Shown piece by piece: positions 13,638 to 24,500 of a DNA stretch of 64,000 bases. The first letter of the stretch is position 1. Every line of letters begins with the position of its first letter. The translations under genes and the position numbers were made by a program. This DNA is from Serratia symbiotica (lineage in GTDB: Bacteria; Pseudomonadota; Gammaproteobacteria; Enterobacterales; Enterobacteriaceae), in contig FUHL01000001.1 in the NCBI GenBank assembly GCA_900155695.1, positions 620,001-684,000 of the forward strand, in the 5' to 3' direction. The notes beneath the pieces were generated by a model. It worked only from the letters and a program-made list of their open reading frames with translations, was not told the origin of the DNA and made no database searches.

Positions 13638-14246
13638 TTATATAGCAGCAATTTTTTCTATATCTAATAGATGTCCCATTTTTATTGCTTTAGTAGCTAG
13701 ATAATTCGCATTATTTGGATTTTTTCCTACGATTAAAGGCACACGCGCAATAATATTGATACCAGATTTACTCAAGATATTAACCTTTTGTGGGTTATTT
13801 GTCAGCAGACGTATTGTATTAACACCGAGTAATTTAAACATATCAGCACATATGGTGAAATCGCGTTCATCTGCATCAAAACCAAGCTGATAGTTCGCTT
13901 CTACAGTATCTGCACCTTGATCTTGCAAAGCATAGGCACGGATTTTATTTAATAATCCAATATTACGACCTTCTTGGCGATGATAAAGTAAAAGACCACG
14001 TCCTTCTTCGGCGATATAAGCTAACGTCGTTTCTAATTGGAAACCGCAATCACAACGCAGGCTGAATAATGCATCACCTGTCAAGCACTCAGAATGTATG
14101 CGTGCAAGCACAGGCCTTTCGCCAGAGATGTCTCCAAACACTAATGCGAGATGATCATGCCCAGTAGATAACTCTTCAAATCCGACCATGATAAAATCGC
14201 CCCAAGGGGTTGGCAATTTGGCTTCTGCCACCCGTTTTAGCTGCAT
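13638..14246 (-). CDS. ribA: GTP cyclohydrolase II
   Basis: First committed enzyme of riboflavin synthesis: it opens GTP to the diaminopyrimidine precursor. From the ATG at 14246 it is 202 aa (E. coli 196). The upstream ATG at 14258 would add MENN, but the internal start has GGAA at the right spacing and matches the family N-terminus [16 protein letters not shown]. Zinc ligands Cys54, Cys65 and Cys67 (HSECLTGD...RCDCGFQ) and the GTP-binding [11 protein letters not shown] motif are intact. The C-terminus extends a few residues past the usual MGHLL. Riboflavin synthase is also present, at 41.9 kb. Confidence 0.97.
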   Translation of the reverse strand: MQLKRVAEAKLPTPWGDFIMVGFEELSTGHDHLALVFGDISGERPVLARIHSECLTGDALFSLRCDCGFQLETTLAYIAEEGRGLLLYHRQEGRNIGLLNKIRAYALQDQGADTVEANYQLGFDADERDFTICADMFKLLGVNTIRLLTNNPQKVNILSKSGINIIARVPLIVGKNPNNANYLATKAIKMGHLLDIEKIAAI

Positions 14247-15160
14247 ATTATTTTCCATAAATACATTCTATTTCAATTATTATTATGCATCATAAGTCCT
14301 GTTGAATAAACTAACTAGCGCTATATATAAAATCTTATGCTCTATTTATTAAAGTGCCGATACTTTACCATGATACTTTTACTAGACCGCTCAGTCTACT
14401 AGCTCATAACATTACGACATGTAAATGACTTATGAAAATCTAGATTGGATAGCATAAAATAGTAAAGTATATGACGTTATGTGAGTTGTCAATAATGATG
14501 ATACTGAATAGATGCCTCCAAAAAATATCAAAAACTATAATTGTTAGCGAAAAAATCATAATGCGATGCTAAAATAGAGTATAGAGATGATTTAGATATT
14601 TCGTCTCATTACATATAGCATTTCTTTAGTATATATTTTATTTTAAGCTACATGCGTATCTTACAGAGTAACGAAGGATAGATATAATAATATTAATTTG
14701 TACTACCATATTTAATTTGTAAGAATATGTATTATTTATGTTTTATTAAATATAAAATTCGACTATTGGTAGTGTTATGAAAAACATATAATGTAATGAT
14801 ACTAAATATTTTATTTATGACGAATTACATCCACCATTATGAATAGTGTGGCATTGCTATTTCTACTATAGATAGCCAGTGTAAGAAGTAACCCTCTGAT
14901 CTTGCATATATTTATTAGCCAGGTGATTCATTATTTGTATTCATCGATCTAATTCTAATAGAAGTATCTTATATGCAGTGTATTATGAAAACTTAATTCA
15001 TCTTTTTTAAAGCAGATTGTGAGTAACTAAATATAAAGAAAATATGAGTAAAATATAACATTATCAGACCATATCATTGCCTATCTATGATAAAATAATA
15101 GTGCAGGCTGTTACAGATTTTTATTATATATCTAGCATAACTTGATTTTATGGAAAATAT
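14247..15160. other. ribA-lapA intergenic region
   Basis: 914 bp with no supported gene. In E. coli pgpB lies between ribA and lapA; I searched this stretch for its conserved motifs and could not recognise any. It is probably the fully eroded site of lost genes. Confidence 0.45.
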
Positions 15161-15412
15161 GTGAAATACTTAATTATTTTTTTGTTTGTCATAATAATTT
15201 TTGTTCTGTTAGCCACTTTCTGGGCACATAACGATCAGATAGTGAGCTTAAACTACTTAATCGCTCAAAGTAATTATAAGCTTTCAAGTTTATTAGCAGT
15301 CCTATTTGGAGCTGGTTTTGTTATTGGATGTATCATACTCAGTGTTTTCTACCTACGCATACGTATTGCCTTAAAACGCGCTAAATATAAGATTCAAAAG
15401 TTAACTTTGTAA
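15161..15412 (+). CDS. lapA: LPS assembly protein A, C-terminally short
   Basis: A small inner-membrane protein that works with LapB in lipopolysaccharide assembly and in tuning FtsH-mediated LpxC turnover. It starts at GTG (15161, after TGGAAAAT) and encodes 83 aa against 102 in E. coli. MKYLIIFLFV and the segment LLAVLFGAGFVIGCII match the two membrane helices, with a basic RIALKRAKYKIQKL tail. The last ~20 residues of the E. coli protein are missing because of an early TAA. Its normal partner gene immediately downstream is a pseudogene, so lapA may itself be losing function. Confidence 0.88.
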   Translation: MKYLIIFLFVIIIFVLLATFWAHNDQIVSLNYLIAQSNYKLSSLLAVLFGAGFVIGCIILSVFYLRIRIALKRAKYKIQKLTL

Positions 15413-15469
15413 CGTGTATAGCTTGCTTCGAACATGAAGCAGCCAATTCTCAAAAAGGCATTATCCTCA

Positions 15470-16010
15470 ATGCTAGAACTGCTGTTTCTATTGCTTCTCC
15501 TTGCTTCTACGTATGGTTGGTAGAAGGGGTGTAGAAGTATTCAGCAGAATACACAACAAAAAAACTCATTACCTATCGCATGAGTATGTTGCAACTGGTA
15601 ATATCCTACTATCCAGTCAGTAAGATAAGGCAGTCGATCTATTTCTTGATGTTAAAATAAGATAGTAACACCGTTTTAAACTTGCCTAACTTTAGGCAAC
15701 CTATTTTATTATCTTGGTAAAGTATCCCGTGCTATTCGCATTCATCAGCCACGAATAGATGGCGAATCACTGACATTGAAACAGCGTTTATTGGCTTTGC
15801 AACAATTCTGGCGCGATTATATGTCTTCTGGCATGTATGATATTGTAGGAGACATGTGCAACCAATTAACTACATAAGACAATTTCCGTATTTCAGCTCT
15901 ACAACAATTACTTGTAATCCATCAGGCTACCAGTGATTGGATCAAAGCAATTGAAATATCGTTTTCAGTTGATACAATTAGGTATAGATATAATGTAGAA
16001 GTTATATGCA
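15470..16010 (+). pseudogene. lapB: lapB (yciM) pseudogene remnant
   Basis: From the ATG at 15470 the frame reads MLELLFLLLLLASTYGW and then TAG, matching the N-terminal membrane anchor of LapB with the stop at the Tyr18 position. Downstream, in shifting frames, remain homologous blocks: RSIQQN, then DKAVDLFLDV, RAIRIHQP, LTLKQRLLALQQFWRDYM, DNFRISALQQLLVIHQATS and WIKAIE. These follow the order of the first ~180 residues of E. coli LapB (389 aa, TPR repeats). Several frameshifts and stops separate them. The distal TPRs and the C-terminal metal-binding domain are gone. It lies just after lapA, the normal operon order. Confidence 0.93.
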
Positions 16011-16170
16011 TCAGATTACTGTTGATGAAATAGCTATTTAATTCATTATTATAGCGTTTTTATTGCAATACTTATTATAAATCAACAACAAATACGATAA
16101 AATAAAATATTGGGTAATTAGTAGTAAGACATAAAATGAATAGACAAAACAATCTATAGAGAATAATAAT

Positions 16171-16923
16171 TTAGCATAAGCTATTACGTATACGATGCAA
16201 ATCATCAAGAGTATCAACTCCTATACTCGGTATAACTTTAGCACGTGCGACATATATTTTTTCTCCATACCATAATACTCGTAATTGTTCTAAAGATTCA
16301 ATTTGCTCTAACTGACTTACATTCCAATTAACATAACGGCGAATAAATTCGACGCGATAGCTATAAATGCCTATGTGCCGTAATAGAGTGTAGCTAATCT
16401 TATCTTTTGACATTGCAAAACCTGTATGATGATTGCATGGAATTGCGGCACGTGAAAAATAGAGAGCATAGCCTTGTGCATCTATTACTACTTTAACTAT
16501 ATTAGGATTAAGAGCTTCTATAGATGAAGGGTTAATAGGCACTGCTAATGTAGCCATACTAGCAAGACTATCAGTTAGATTTTCCGCCACCTGACATATA
16601 ATAACTGGTGAAATCATCGGTTCATCACACTGTACATTTACGATAATCTGTTCATCTGAAAATCCATAATGTTCAATGACCTCTAATACTCGTTCTGTAC
16701 CAGAATGGTGATCTATACGAGTCATGCAAATTTCACCACCAGCAGCTTCAACCACATTAGCCACCTCTATATGATCAACTGCTACAATCACGCGGCTTGC
16801 ACCTGATTCTCGTGTTCGCTCTATTACATGTACTATCATAGGCTTTCCATTAATATCAGCTAAAGGTTTACTGGGCAACCTAGTTGATGCATAGCGCGCA
16901 GGAATAATAGCAATAAAAGTCAT
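16171..16923 (-). CDS. kdsB: CMP-Kdo synthetase (3-deoxy-manno-octulosonate cytidylyltransferase)
   Basis: 250 aa (E. coli 248). It activates Kdo with CTP for the lipopolysaccharide inner core. The N-terminal nucleotide-binding motif [16 protein letters not shown] is intact, as are the [12 protein letters not shown] block and the late GVDTLDDL aspartate. Two drifts stand out: QGDEPM is QCDEPM (Gly99 to Cys, beside metal-binding Asp100), and the usual IPWDRD is IPCNHH. It is the second gene of a ycaR-kdsB pair with an 18-bp gap. lpxK, upstream in E. coli, is not here. Confidence 0.95.
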   Translation of the reverse strand: MTFIAIIPARYASTRLPSKPLADINGKPMIVHVIERTRESGASRVIVAVDHIEVANVVEAAGGEICMTRIDHHSGTERVLEVIEHYGFSDEQIIVNVQCDEPMISPVIICQVAENLTDSLASMATLAVPINPSSIEALNPNIVKVVIDAQGYALYFSRAAIPCNHHTGFAMSKDKISYTLLRHIGIYSYRVEFIRRYVNWNVSQLEQIESLEQLRVLWYGEKIYVARAKVIPSIGVDTLDDLHRIRNSLC

Positions 16924-16941
16924 ACGTGTTTTTCATCTATA

Positions 16942-17103
16942 TTAGAGTGTACGAGCGAAGTTAGCTAACAAGACAGGGATACCGTCACGACATGGATAAG
17001 CTAGACTATCTGCATTACAAATTAGTTCTGTGTGTTCTGGATTAAAAAAAAGACTCCCTTTACAGATTGGGCATACAATAATTTTCAGTAAATGATAATC
17101 CAT
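16942..17103 (-). CDS. ycaR: YcaR (Trm112-like small zinc protein)
   Basis: A 53-aa protein matching the 60-aa E. coli YcaR, a UPF0434/Trm112-like protein of uncertain function. [18 protein letters not shown] has the CPxC zinc pair at Cys11/Cys14, and ELIC and CRDGIPVLL are conserved. The open frame runs upstream to 17181, but the extra 26 residues are not family-like and the ATG at 17103 has a CTGGAAAA ribosome-binding site. The C-terminus is about 7 residues short. Cotranscribed with kdsB, as in E. coli. Confidence 0.9.
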   Translation of the reverse strand: MDYHLLKIIVCPICKGSLFFNPEHTELICNADSLAYPCRDGIPVLLANFARTL

Positions 17104-17552
17104 ATTTTTTCCAGTATATCGATATATTTTAATAACGTAAAAGGCGATTGAATACCATTCCTGACTCGCCATAGAAAACATTATATCTTAATAGCTACGA
17201 TATTTTAAATCAAATTAACTTAAATTAAAAGTACATATACGATATCTATTTAAATATTGATTAAAATATAAATAAATGGTTAGAAAGATTATATAATTGC
17301 ATTTACTTATATCTAATTAAATGGTAAACTACTTATAGTAAGTATCTATTTATTTAAATCTAATTTGGATGCTTGAATTTCACATAATAGTGAATGTCAC
17401 ACTACATGACTATTTAATGTAGACAACAATATTTTTATTAATAATTTCTTGCCATTATCACCAAGCGATATCTATTAAGATAATTTGTCTTTATATCTTG
17501 TAAACTCTATATTACGTATTGCGGATAAAAGCCTTATAAAAATTTTTTGAAG

Positions 17553-17588
17553 CATGCATAAATTACCTTGCATGCATAAATTACCTTG
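17553..17588. repeat. 18-bp perfect tandem duplication
   Basis: CATGCATAAATTACCTTG occurs twice head to tail (17553-17570 and 17571-17588), followed by TATG that could begin a degenerate third copy. It lies in a gene desert and looks like a recent slippage product. Confidence 0.9.
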
Positions 17589-18695
17589 TATGAAACATAT
17601 TATTTCTTATAGACCAATGATGTGTATAGATATTCATAGAATATACTGTTTAGTCATAAATGAATCAAAGTTGTAAATTAATCATGCTTTTTATTAATAT
17701 ATTGATAACTATAGCTTTGTATCGAATATTACATTTTTATTTAATACAAATTACAACTTGTTAAGATTTATTCGTTTTTGTGCAAAATTTTATACATATA
17801 TATTAGAATGTATAGTGATAATTAATATGCATAGTGATAAAGCTTTAATCATTTAATTATTTATTTTCTATCAAAATGATCCTTAGATAAATTTTATAAC
17901 GGATTGATATTAATGCACAATAATGGAATTGCCTAGGTACTACTTGCTAGATATTTTTGAAATATGTCTTTATATATAAAATATTAATAATCCTATAATG
18001 TTATATATATTTCTCTATCTTGAGTATATTTCATATTTTATGACATAGTTTACGCTTAATGTGTTTAAAAAAGTTAATTACACCTAATAAATTTAAATAT
18101 TATGTCTTGTCACACAATGTTGCATGCTCCTTAAAAGAATGAAACCTATAAGACTAGAGTTGCTTATGTTAGATGCCATTACTACTGAGCTCAGAAACCA
18201 TACTATTATAAATATAAGAGTACGATAGTTACTTATTGATTTAGGTGAAATAATATTTAAATATATTAAATTTACAAACTTAAAGATACAATTAATTAAT
18301 ACGTAATGAATCTTAAGGCGCAAGCATATATTATTTTCAGATCTTCATAAGATGGCAGTATAAATCCTTGATATTATATAGATAAACATACTATATAAAA
18401 TAAATTGAGTAATTTTAGCATTATTCAATAATCATCTAATTATAAATCAAGAATATAGTATACGATGTAATATAAATGTATAGAAAATCCTTTCTTCATG
18501 TTGTAGCTAATATAATCAAGGTTTAGTTTTTATAAATGCAAAATAAAAATATTAAGTGCTGTGTTTTATCTTATGCTATCCTAGATTTATGTAATCTAGT
18601 AGTTACTATTGATATTTTAACAAATACAATTGATTAATTTAAAATAGTTATGTACTTTATATTTAAGGCGATATTTTTTCTGAGACTAATGCCAA

Positions 18696-18727
18696 TATAC
18701 TTTTCAGTTTTCACTTCTGAAAGTATA
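18696..18727 (-). terminator. Hairpin 3' of uvrD
   Basis: TATACTTTTCAG (18696-18707) pairs with CTGAAAGTATA (18717-18727) with one bulged base. It is ~63 bp downstream of the uvrD stop on the minus strand. There is no clear U-tract, so termination is uncertain. Confidence 0.4.
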
Positions 18728-18789
18728 GAAAAGGATGCAAGCCACATCTCTGCTAATTAGCTATAACGATATATTATACATTGCTGATA

Positions 18790-20955
18790 CTATACCTTTT
18801 CTAGTCGGGCATAGGCTAAGACCAGCCATTTAATTCCTACTCTATTATGAAAGTCAATCTGTAAGCGTCTATACTCATCACTACCTTCTATATTGACGAC
18901 TATACCTTCACCAAATGTAGGATGCCGTACACGTTGTCCTCGTCTATAAACAGTGTTAGTTTCATTCATAGGCATACGAATATAATTTTGCTTAGGCTGT
19001 CGTAATAGGCCATTGTATGACCGTATCTCTTCGACACATTTTCTTGGTAACTCCCCGATAAAACGTGAAGGTTGGTGAGAGACGTCTTTTCCGTAAAGAC
19101 GTCGTGTTTCGGTATAAGTTAGCGTTAACTTAAGCATCGCACGCGTTACTCCAACATAAGCCAGACGGCGTTCTTCTTCTAATCTACCGATTTCGTCGAG
19201 TGACATCTGACTGGGAAACATACCTTCTTCCATACCAATGATAAATACTAGAGGGAATTCCATGCCCTTAGCTGCATGCACAGTCATTAATTGCACCGAT
19301 TCTTTCTCACTATCAAATTGGTTTTCACATTCCTCGAGTGCAGCGTGCGATAAAAAAGCTTGTAATGGTGTCAAATTATGATTATCTTCTTGATATCTAT
19401 ATTGGCGTGTCGCCGTTACTAATTCTTTTAAATTATCAATCCGTGCTTGACCTTTTTCACCTTTTTCTTGCCTATACATAAGGAATAATCCAGAATTACG
19501 GATTACTTGGTCAGTCTGAACATGTAACGGCATATCCATTATTTCATTCGTCAATGAATCTATGAGTTCTGTAAATTGTTGCAATGCACTTAGCGCGCGA
19601 CTAGCCAATATTTTGTTATTTAACGTTTCATGCGTTGCTCTCCATAGTGTTATTTGACGATCACGTGCTACTTGATGAATTACATCAAGAGTACGTTCGC
19701 CGATACCTCTTATTGGCGTGTTGACTATTCTTTCAAAAGCCGCATCGTCATCTCGATTAGATATCAGACGTAAGTACGCTAGTGCATCTTTAATTTCTTG
19801 ACGTTCAAAAAAGCGATGACCACCATGAATACGATACGATATGACATTCCGCAATAATGCCTCTTCTAGCACTCGTGATTGAGCATTGCTACGGTAGAGG
19901 ATAGCGCAATTATTCAGTGTACCGCCATTCTCTCTCCATTTTTTAATTTTCTTAACCACGAAATTTGCTTCGTCCATTTCGTTGACAGCACGGTAGATTG
20001 AGATGAGTTCACCTTGGCTGCCATCGGTCCATAGATTTTTACCCATGCGGTCAGCGTTATGGGATATCAGAGAGTTTGCCGCTTCCAAGATATTGCTAGT
20101 AGATCGGTAATTTTGCTCTAGACGAAGTGTTTTTACGTCATAAAAATCATTGATGAAACGCTGAATGTTTTCCACTTGTGCCCCACGCCAGCCATATATT
20201 GATTGATCATCATCACCAACAATCATCACATTATTATTACTGCCTGCCAATTGGCATATCCAAGAATATTGGATACTATTGGTATCTTGGAACTCATCCA
20301 CGAGTATATTTCTAAATCGCTCACGGTAATGAGCGAGAATATATGGATTATTCAAGCATAATTCGTGGGCACGCAGAATCAATTCCGAAAAATCTACTAA
20401 TCCAGAACGATTGCATGTTTCCTGATAAGCGTAATAAATACGTAACCAGGTTGTCTTCATTGAATTATGAATTCTTTCAATCTTCTGTGGACGTAAGCCA
20501 TGATCTTTCTTATTGTTTATATACCACATAGCTTGGCGAGGGGGACAAGATTTCTCATCAATATTTAACTCGTTAATAATTCTTTTAAGTAGCCTGAATT
20601 GATCATCACTATCAAGAACTTGAAACGCTTGCGGTAAATTGGCTTCCATATGATGGTCACGTAGCAAACGATGCGCTAATCCGTGAAAAGTACCAATCCA
20701 CATATTATTCTGACTTGTGCCAATTAAACCTTCGAGACGGTTGCGAATTTCTGTTGCGGCCTTATTAGTGAACGTTACTGCCATTATTGAATATGGAGCG
20801 TATTGCTCTGCTGAGATCAACCAGGCAATACGATATACTAACACCCTAGTTTTACCGCTACCTGCCCCTGCCAGTACTAATAAGTTGCCAAGCGGTGCTG
20901 CAACAGCTGCACGTTGTTTTTCGTTTAGGCTCTCTAAAAGATGGAATGCGTCCAT
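18790..20955 (-). CDS. uvrD: DNA helicase II
   Basis: A 721-aa SF1A helicase (E. coli 720) used in nucleotide-excision and methyl-directed mismatch repair. The motifs are in order: AGAGSGKTR (Walker A, Lys35), VTFTNKAA, DEFQDTN (motif II), GDDDQSIYGWRGA, LEQNYRST, MTVHAAKGMEFP and EERRLAYVGVTRA, then the C-terminal Tudor-like segment ending IKWLVLAYARLE. The start at 20955 gives the family N-terminus; an ATG nine bases upstream (20964) is possible but lacks a Shine-Dalgarno. No LexA box is visible upstream, unlike in E. coli. Confidence 0.97.
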   Translation of the reverse strand: MDAFHLLESLNEKQRAAVAAPLGNLLVLAGAGSGKTRVLVYRIAWLISAEQYAPYSIMAVTFTNKAATEIRNRLEGLIGTSQNNMWIGTFHGLAHRLLRDHHMEANLPQAFQVLDSDDQFRLLKRIINELNIDEKSCPPRQAMWYINNKKDHGLRPQKIERIHNSMKTTWLRIYYAYQETCNRSGLVDFSELILRAHELCLNNPYILAHYRERFRNILVDEFQDTNSIQYSWICQLAGSNNNVMIVGDDDQSIYGWRGAQVENIQRFINDFYDVKTLRLEQNYRSTSNILEAANSLISHNADRMGKNLWTDGSQGELISIYRAVNEMDEANFVVKKIKKWRENGGTLNNCAILYRSNAQSRVLEEALLRNVISYRIHGGHRFFERQEIKDALAYLRLISNRDDDAAFERIVNTPIRGIGERTLDVIHQVARDRQITLWRATHETLNNKILASRALSALQQFTELIDSLTNEIMDMPLHVQTDQVIRNSGLFLMYRQEKGEKGQARIDNLKELVTATRQYRYQEDNHNLTPLQAFLSHAALEECENQFDSEKESVQLMTVHAAKGMEFPLVFIIGMEEGMFPSQMSLDEIGRLEEERRLAYVGVTRAMLKLTLTYTETRRLYGKDVSHQPSRFIGELPRKCVEEIRSYNGLLRQPKQNYIRMPMNETNTVYRRGQRVRHPTFGEGIVVNIEGSDEYRRLQIDFHNRVGIKWLVLAYARLEKV

Positions 20956-22867
20956 AGACACCATGGTTAAGCAAAGATATTTGCAAATATATTATAGCAA
21001 TTATATTATTAATGCCAACTGTGAAATTTCGTATAATACGAGTCTCTTGTATAATTGTTGACACTTTTAAAATTCACTTAAAGTAAACTGTTAAATATAT
21101 GGTATTGTTTAGGTAGAACAAGACTCAATGATTGAGTAACGGGCTGGTTACTTGTTTTCTAGTAGAGTACAATCTACGAAAAATATATTTGCATAACTCA
21201 TGCATGCCATTTTATTCTATGTTTGACTTACTAACAGTATAATATTTTATTAATAGTATTATATACTTTCCGTCAAGGTTTAATTTTTCCATAAATATAA
21301 AAATATGTTCATAAACATTAACTAAATAAAACTATGATGATAACTCAAAAAACTGATAATTAAATGTATTGTTTTAATACCATGGTCATTAATAATAATT
21401 AGACGGACATTTTAAAAATTAAATGTCATTTATTATATGTTGCTGTAAATCACGATCTTCTATACTATATTAGTATTAGAAGACTGCGATAAAAAAATTT
21501 AATATTTATAGATAAAAAGAGCTTTTAAAAATAATTTAGTCTGGCAAAATAACAAGATGCAATGTATTATTTTATAATTACTCTAATAGTAATTAGCGAT
21601 ATTACAAATGCTAAATTCAAAAATTATATACAGTATTAGAATGTAGTATTTGCTATCAAAAAAATAGATCCTAAAAATAGATATTAATGGATTGGATATA
21701 TAATAACATCTTATTATGATAAATCAGTGGGGGGTACTTTATTTTTATATTATCACTTAAAATATAATCGTTTAATTTTTATTTATTGAAATTAAATACA
21801 GTTGATTTTAATTAAATATAGTATAATAATACTAATATTTAGTAATTTTACTATAACATTAAAAATATTTACAGACTAATACATTAATGAGAATTAGTCT
21901 CTAATCATATATAATAAATCATATATAAAACATATGTTGTTATAGTAGTATAATTTTTTAAATATCCATATTTTCATATCGCAGGTAACTATACTTTATC
22001 ATCATTTCTAAATCCTTAGTTATTTTTGATCAAATGAGAGTAAAATATACAAAGATTGAATTTATTAAAAATAGCCTTATTAAATACATTAAAATAGCTT
22101 AAATCAATAAATAAGAATAGCTCTGGCAAAGAGTTCTAATAAGATTTTAGTAATAGCTAAAAGTTTAAAAAAATTAATGTCAAGCTGTGTTATTACTTTA
22201 TATGATATAGAAAATCAAACCATAAACTTATGTTTATCTAAAATTTTGCATATTAAGACTTAAGATTTTTTAGTGCACTCACTTAATAAGCATAGAAAAA
22301 GTTTAATTTTATAAAAAAATCTATCTTAAGATAATGTTATATAGTTCCATTTAATAACATATAATTATATTTGAAAAAGCCAAATAATATTAAAGATAAA
22401 AAATATATTCTATCTCTCGTTTTAATCTCAAGTAAAAATTATTAATATTTATGGTATGATACTGCTTTAAATACAGCATTAGATGCTGTCGAGATTATAA
22501 TCTCAAATATATTCTTTTATTATCAAATATATAGAAGTTTATACTATCAAATCTTTATATATTAAAGTTTTATGATTTTGAATCATGTTCTTTTGGCTTA
22601 TATGATTAATACTAGTTGAGAATATTTTAGCATACTTTAAATATACTGCTTTATATTAATTTAAAGAAAATACTATCATGCTACTATCTTCTATGCATCT
22701 ATGGTACTAATAAATTAAGATATGTAATTCTTAACTTAATATAGTAAATTGACAAAATAGAGAGAAACAAATTTTGCTTAAAAGTCAGTAATGCATTAAT
22801 AAGTACTCATACTTAGAGTATGTAAAGCATAGAACATGTAGTAGATGAGATGTCCTCCTGTTATCAA
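20956..22867. other. uvrD-tRNA-Arg gene desert
   Basis: 1.9 kb, among the most AT-rich parts of the window, without any supported gene or strong hairpin. The uvrD promoter must lie at its left end and the tRNA promoter at its right end. I see no confident consensus for either. Confidence 0.5.
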
Positions 22868-22942
22868 GTCCCCGTAGTTAAATGGATCTAATAAACCCCT
22901 CCTAAGGGTTAGTTACTGGTTCGATTCCAGTCGGGGATACCA
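22868..22942 (+). tRNA. argW: tRNA-Arg (anticodon CCT)
   Basis: 75 nt including an encoded CCA. Acceptor stem GTCCCCG/CGGGGAT closes with a G-U pair. D arm GTTA...TAAT. Anticodon stem ACCC/GGGT with loop CTCCTAA gives anticodon CCT, reading AGG. T arm ACTGG TTCGATT CCAGT. It closely resembles E. coli argW. It stands alone in a gene desert; no integrase or duplicated 3' end is seen, although argW is a phage attachment site in some enterobacteria. Confidence 0.97.
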
Positions 22943-23342
22943 TGTAATATAAATTACATTTATAATCATTTGATCTATGCACTAAAAAATATATTTCTTG
23001 CTTGAAATAAAATTTCTAATATGTTACTATATTCCATAAGAATGAATTCATATAAATCGAAATTAAATATAATATTATATTCTGACAGAATAATCATTAT
23101 CCATCTTAAATCACTAAGATGTATGTATAATTAATAAAGGTTATTTGAATGAATATCTATCTAAATTAAACTTAAAGCCCTCCTCCTTTATAGTAGGAAA
23201 TAAAATAGACACCATATGCAAAAGCAATAATGTTATTAGTAAAATATAATAGTTTTAATCCACTATATTTCTTATAAGTTAATCTCACTTATTGCAATTA
23301 AGTGCTATTTAATCTTTTTCAATTATGTTATATTATAATAAC
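22943..23342. other. tRNA-Arg to rnd intergenic region
   Basis: 400 bp of AT-rich DNA between argW and the 3' end of rnd. I see no gene and no clear terminator for either. Confidence 0.5.
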
Positions 23343-24500
23343 TTATTCACTATTAGTTTGAACCTGCTTTGATTTTAATGAATAGTTCTTTAAAATGTTT
23401 TGTATAGACTCTTCTAATAAATCTTTGCGCCAATGATTCATTAATTCTGGGCGTATCTGGTCATCTTGCAGCTTCCAATGCCAATTGAGAAGTTGGTTAA
23501 TCTGACGGCGTGAAGCAAGTAATTCACTATTTAATCCAATGCATTTGCTTATGAGACCTATCGCTGTTTTAATATCTTTAAAAACTGTTTTGTAACCTGG
23601 ATATTCAGCCAGATACAATAATGGTTTAAATAATACTGATGTATCTAGTATACTTGCTTGATCTACTAGCTTTAGCAGTATATGACCGTGATAACGAATC
23701 TCTAGTTTACTTAGGCCTAGAGAAATGAGAGCTTCTAATGATCTTGGCATGTCATGTGCTACCTTCCAAATTTTTTCTTCACGCACTACAAAATTTACTG
23801 CTAGATTACGTTTTCGCGCATACTGTAATCTCCATTCAGCTAGTTTTTGTAAACATGCCACTTGATGCACATTCAGCTTCCCAACATTGCTTATTTTACG
23901 ATACGCCAATTCCGGTAATAATACTTTGCTACGACGTTGACAGAGCAATAAACTTTCTTGATAAGAAGCGTAACTCCAACCAAGTTTTTCAACTTCTTGC
24001 ATTAATTGTTTTGCTATTGGTAGAAGATAGAATACGTCTGCTGCCGCATAAATGCACTGTTTTTCTGTCAATGGACGTGCTAGCCAATCAGTACGTACTT
24101 CACTTTTATCAAGTTTGATATGCATATATTCCAATACTAGCGTGGCTAAACTACATGATAATGATCGACCAGAAAAAGCGGCCAGAATTTGAGTATCAAT
24201 CATTGGGATAGGTAAAGTCTTAAAAATTTCGATAAAGACATCTAAGTCTTCACTGCTTGCATGGAGAAACTTTGACACTTGAGTATCAGTTAGCAGTGCG
24301 ACAAAAGGATGCCATTGTTTTATTAGTAATGGATCAATCAGAGATAACTGCTCTCCATCGTATAATTGGATTAAACCTAACTGTGGGTAGTAGGTACGTA
24401 TTCTGATAAATTCAGTATCTAACGCAATGTGCTTTTTCTTACGTGCCCTCTTGCAAACCTGGCTTAGAGCAATATCACTACTAATCAACTGATAATTCAA
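23343..24500 (-). CDS. rnd: Ribonuclease D
   Basis: A 385-aa 3'-5' exoribonuclease (E. coli 375) that trims tRNA and small RNA 3' ends. DEDD-family metal ligands are at their E. coli positions: Asp28 and Glu30 (IALDTEFIR), Asp85 (FLHASSEDLDVF) and Asp155 (YAAADVFYLLPI). HRDC-type helical domains follow (AEWRLQYARKRNLAVNFVVREE, then ELLASRRQINQLLNWHWKL). The C-terminus runs ~10 residues past the E. coli end. It stands alone; fadD, its E. coli neighbour, is absent. Confidence 0.96.
   Translation of the reverse strand: MNYQLISSDIALSQVCKRARKKKHIALDTEFIRIRTYYPQLGLIQLYDGEQLSLIDPLLIKQWHPFVALLTDTQVSKFLHASSEDLDVFIEIFKTLPIPMIDTQILAAFSGRSLSCSLATLVLEYMHIKLDKSEVRTDWLARPLTEKQCIYAAADVFYLLPIAKQLMQEVEKLGWSYASYQESLLLCQRRSKVLLPELAYRKISNVGKLNVHQVACLQKLAEWRLQYARKRNLAVNFVVREEKIWKVAHDMPRSLEALISLGLSKLEIRYHGHILLKLVDQASILDTSVLFKPLLYLAEYPGYKTVFKDIKTAIGLISKCIGLNSELLASRRQINQLLNWHWKLQDDQIRPELMNHWRKDLLEESIQNILKNYSLKSKQVQTNSE

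Larger units (their letters stand above)
17104..18789. other. ycaR-uvrD gene desert
   Basis: 1.7 kb of AT-rich DNA. It contains an 18-bp tandem duplication (17553-17588) and a hairpin after uvrD (18696-18727). A 76-codon minus frame at 18093-18323 resembles nothing. No relic of lpxK or msbA, the E. coli upstream neighbours of this locus, is recognisable. Confidence 0.5.

Noticed and set aside
22868-22942. argW as an attachment site with an integrated element
   Set aside because: No integrase gene and no duplicated tRNA 3' end in the flanking deserts.
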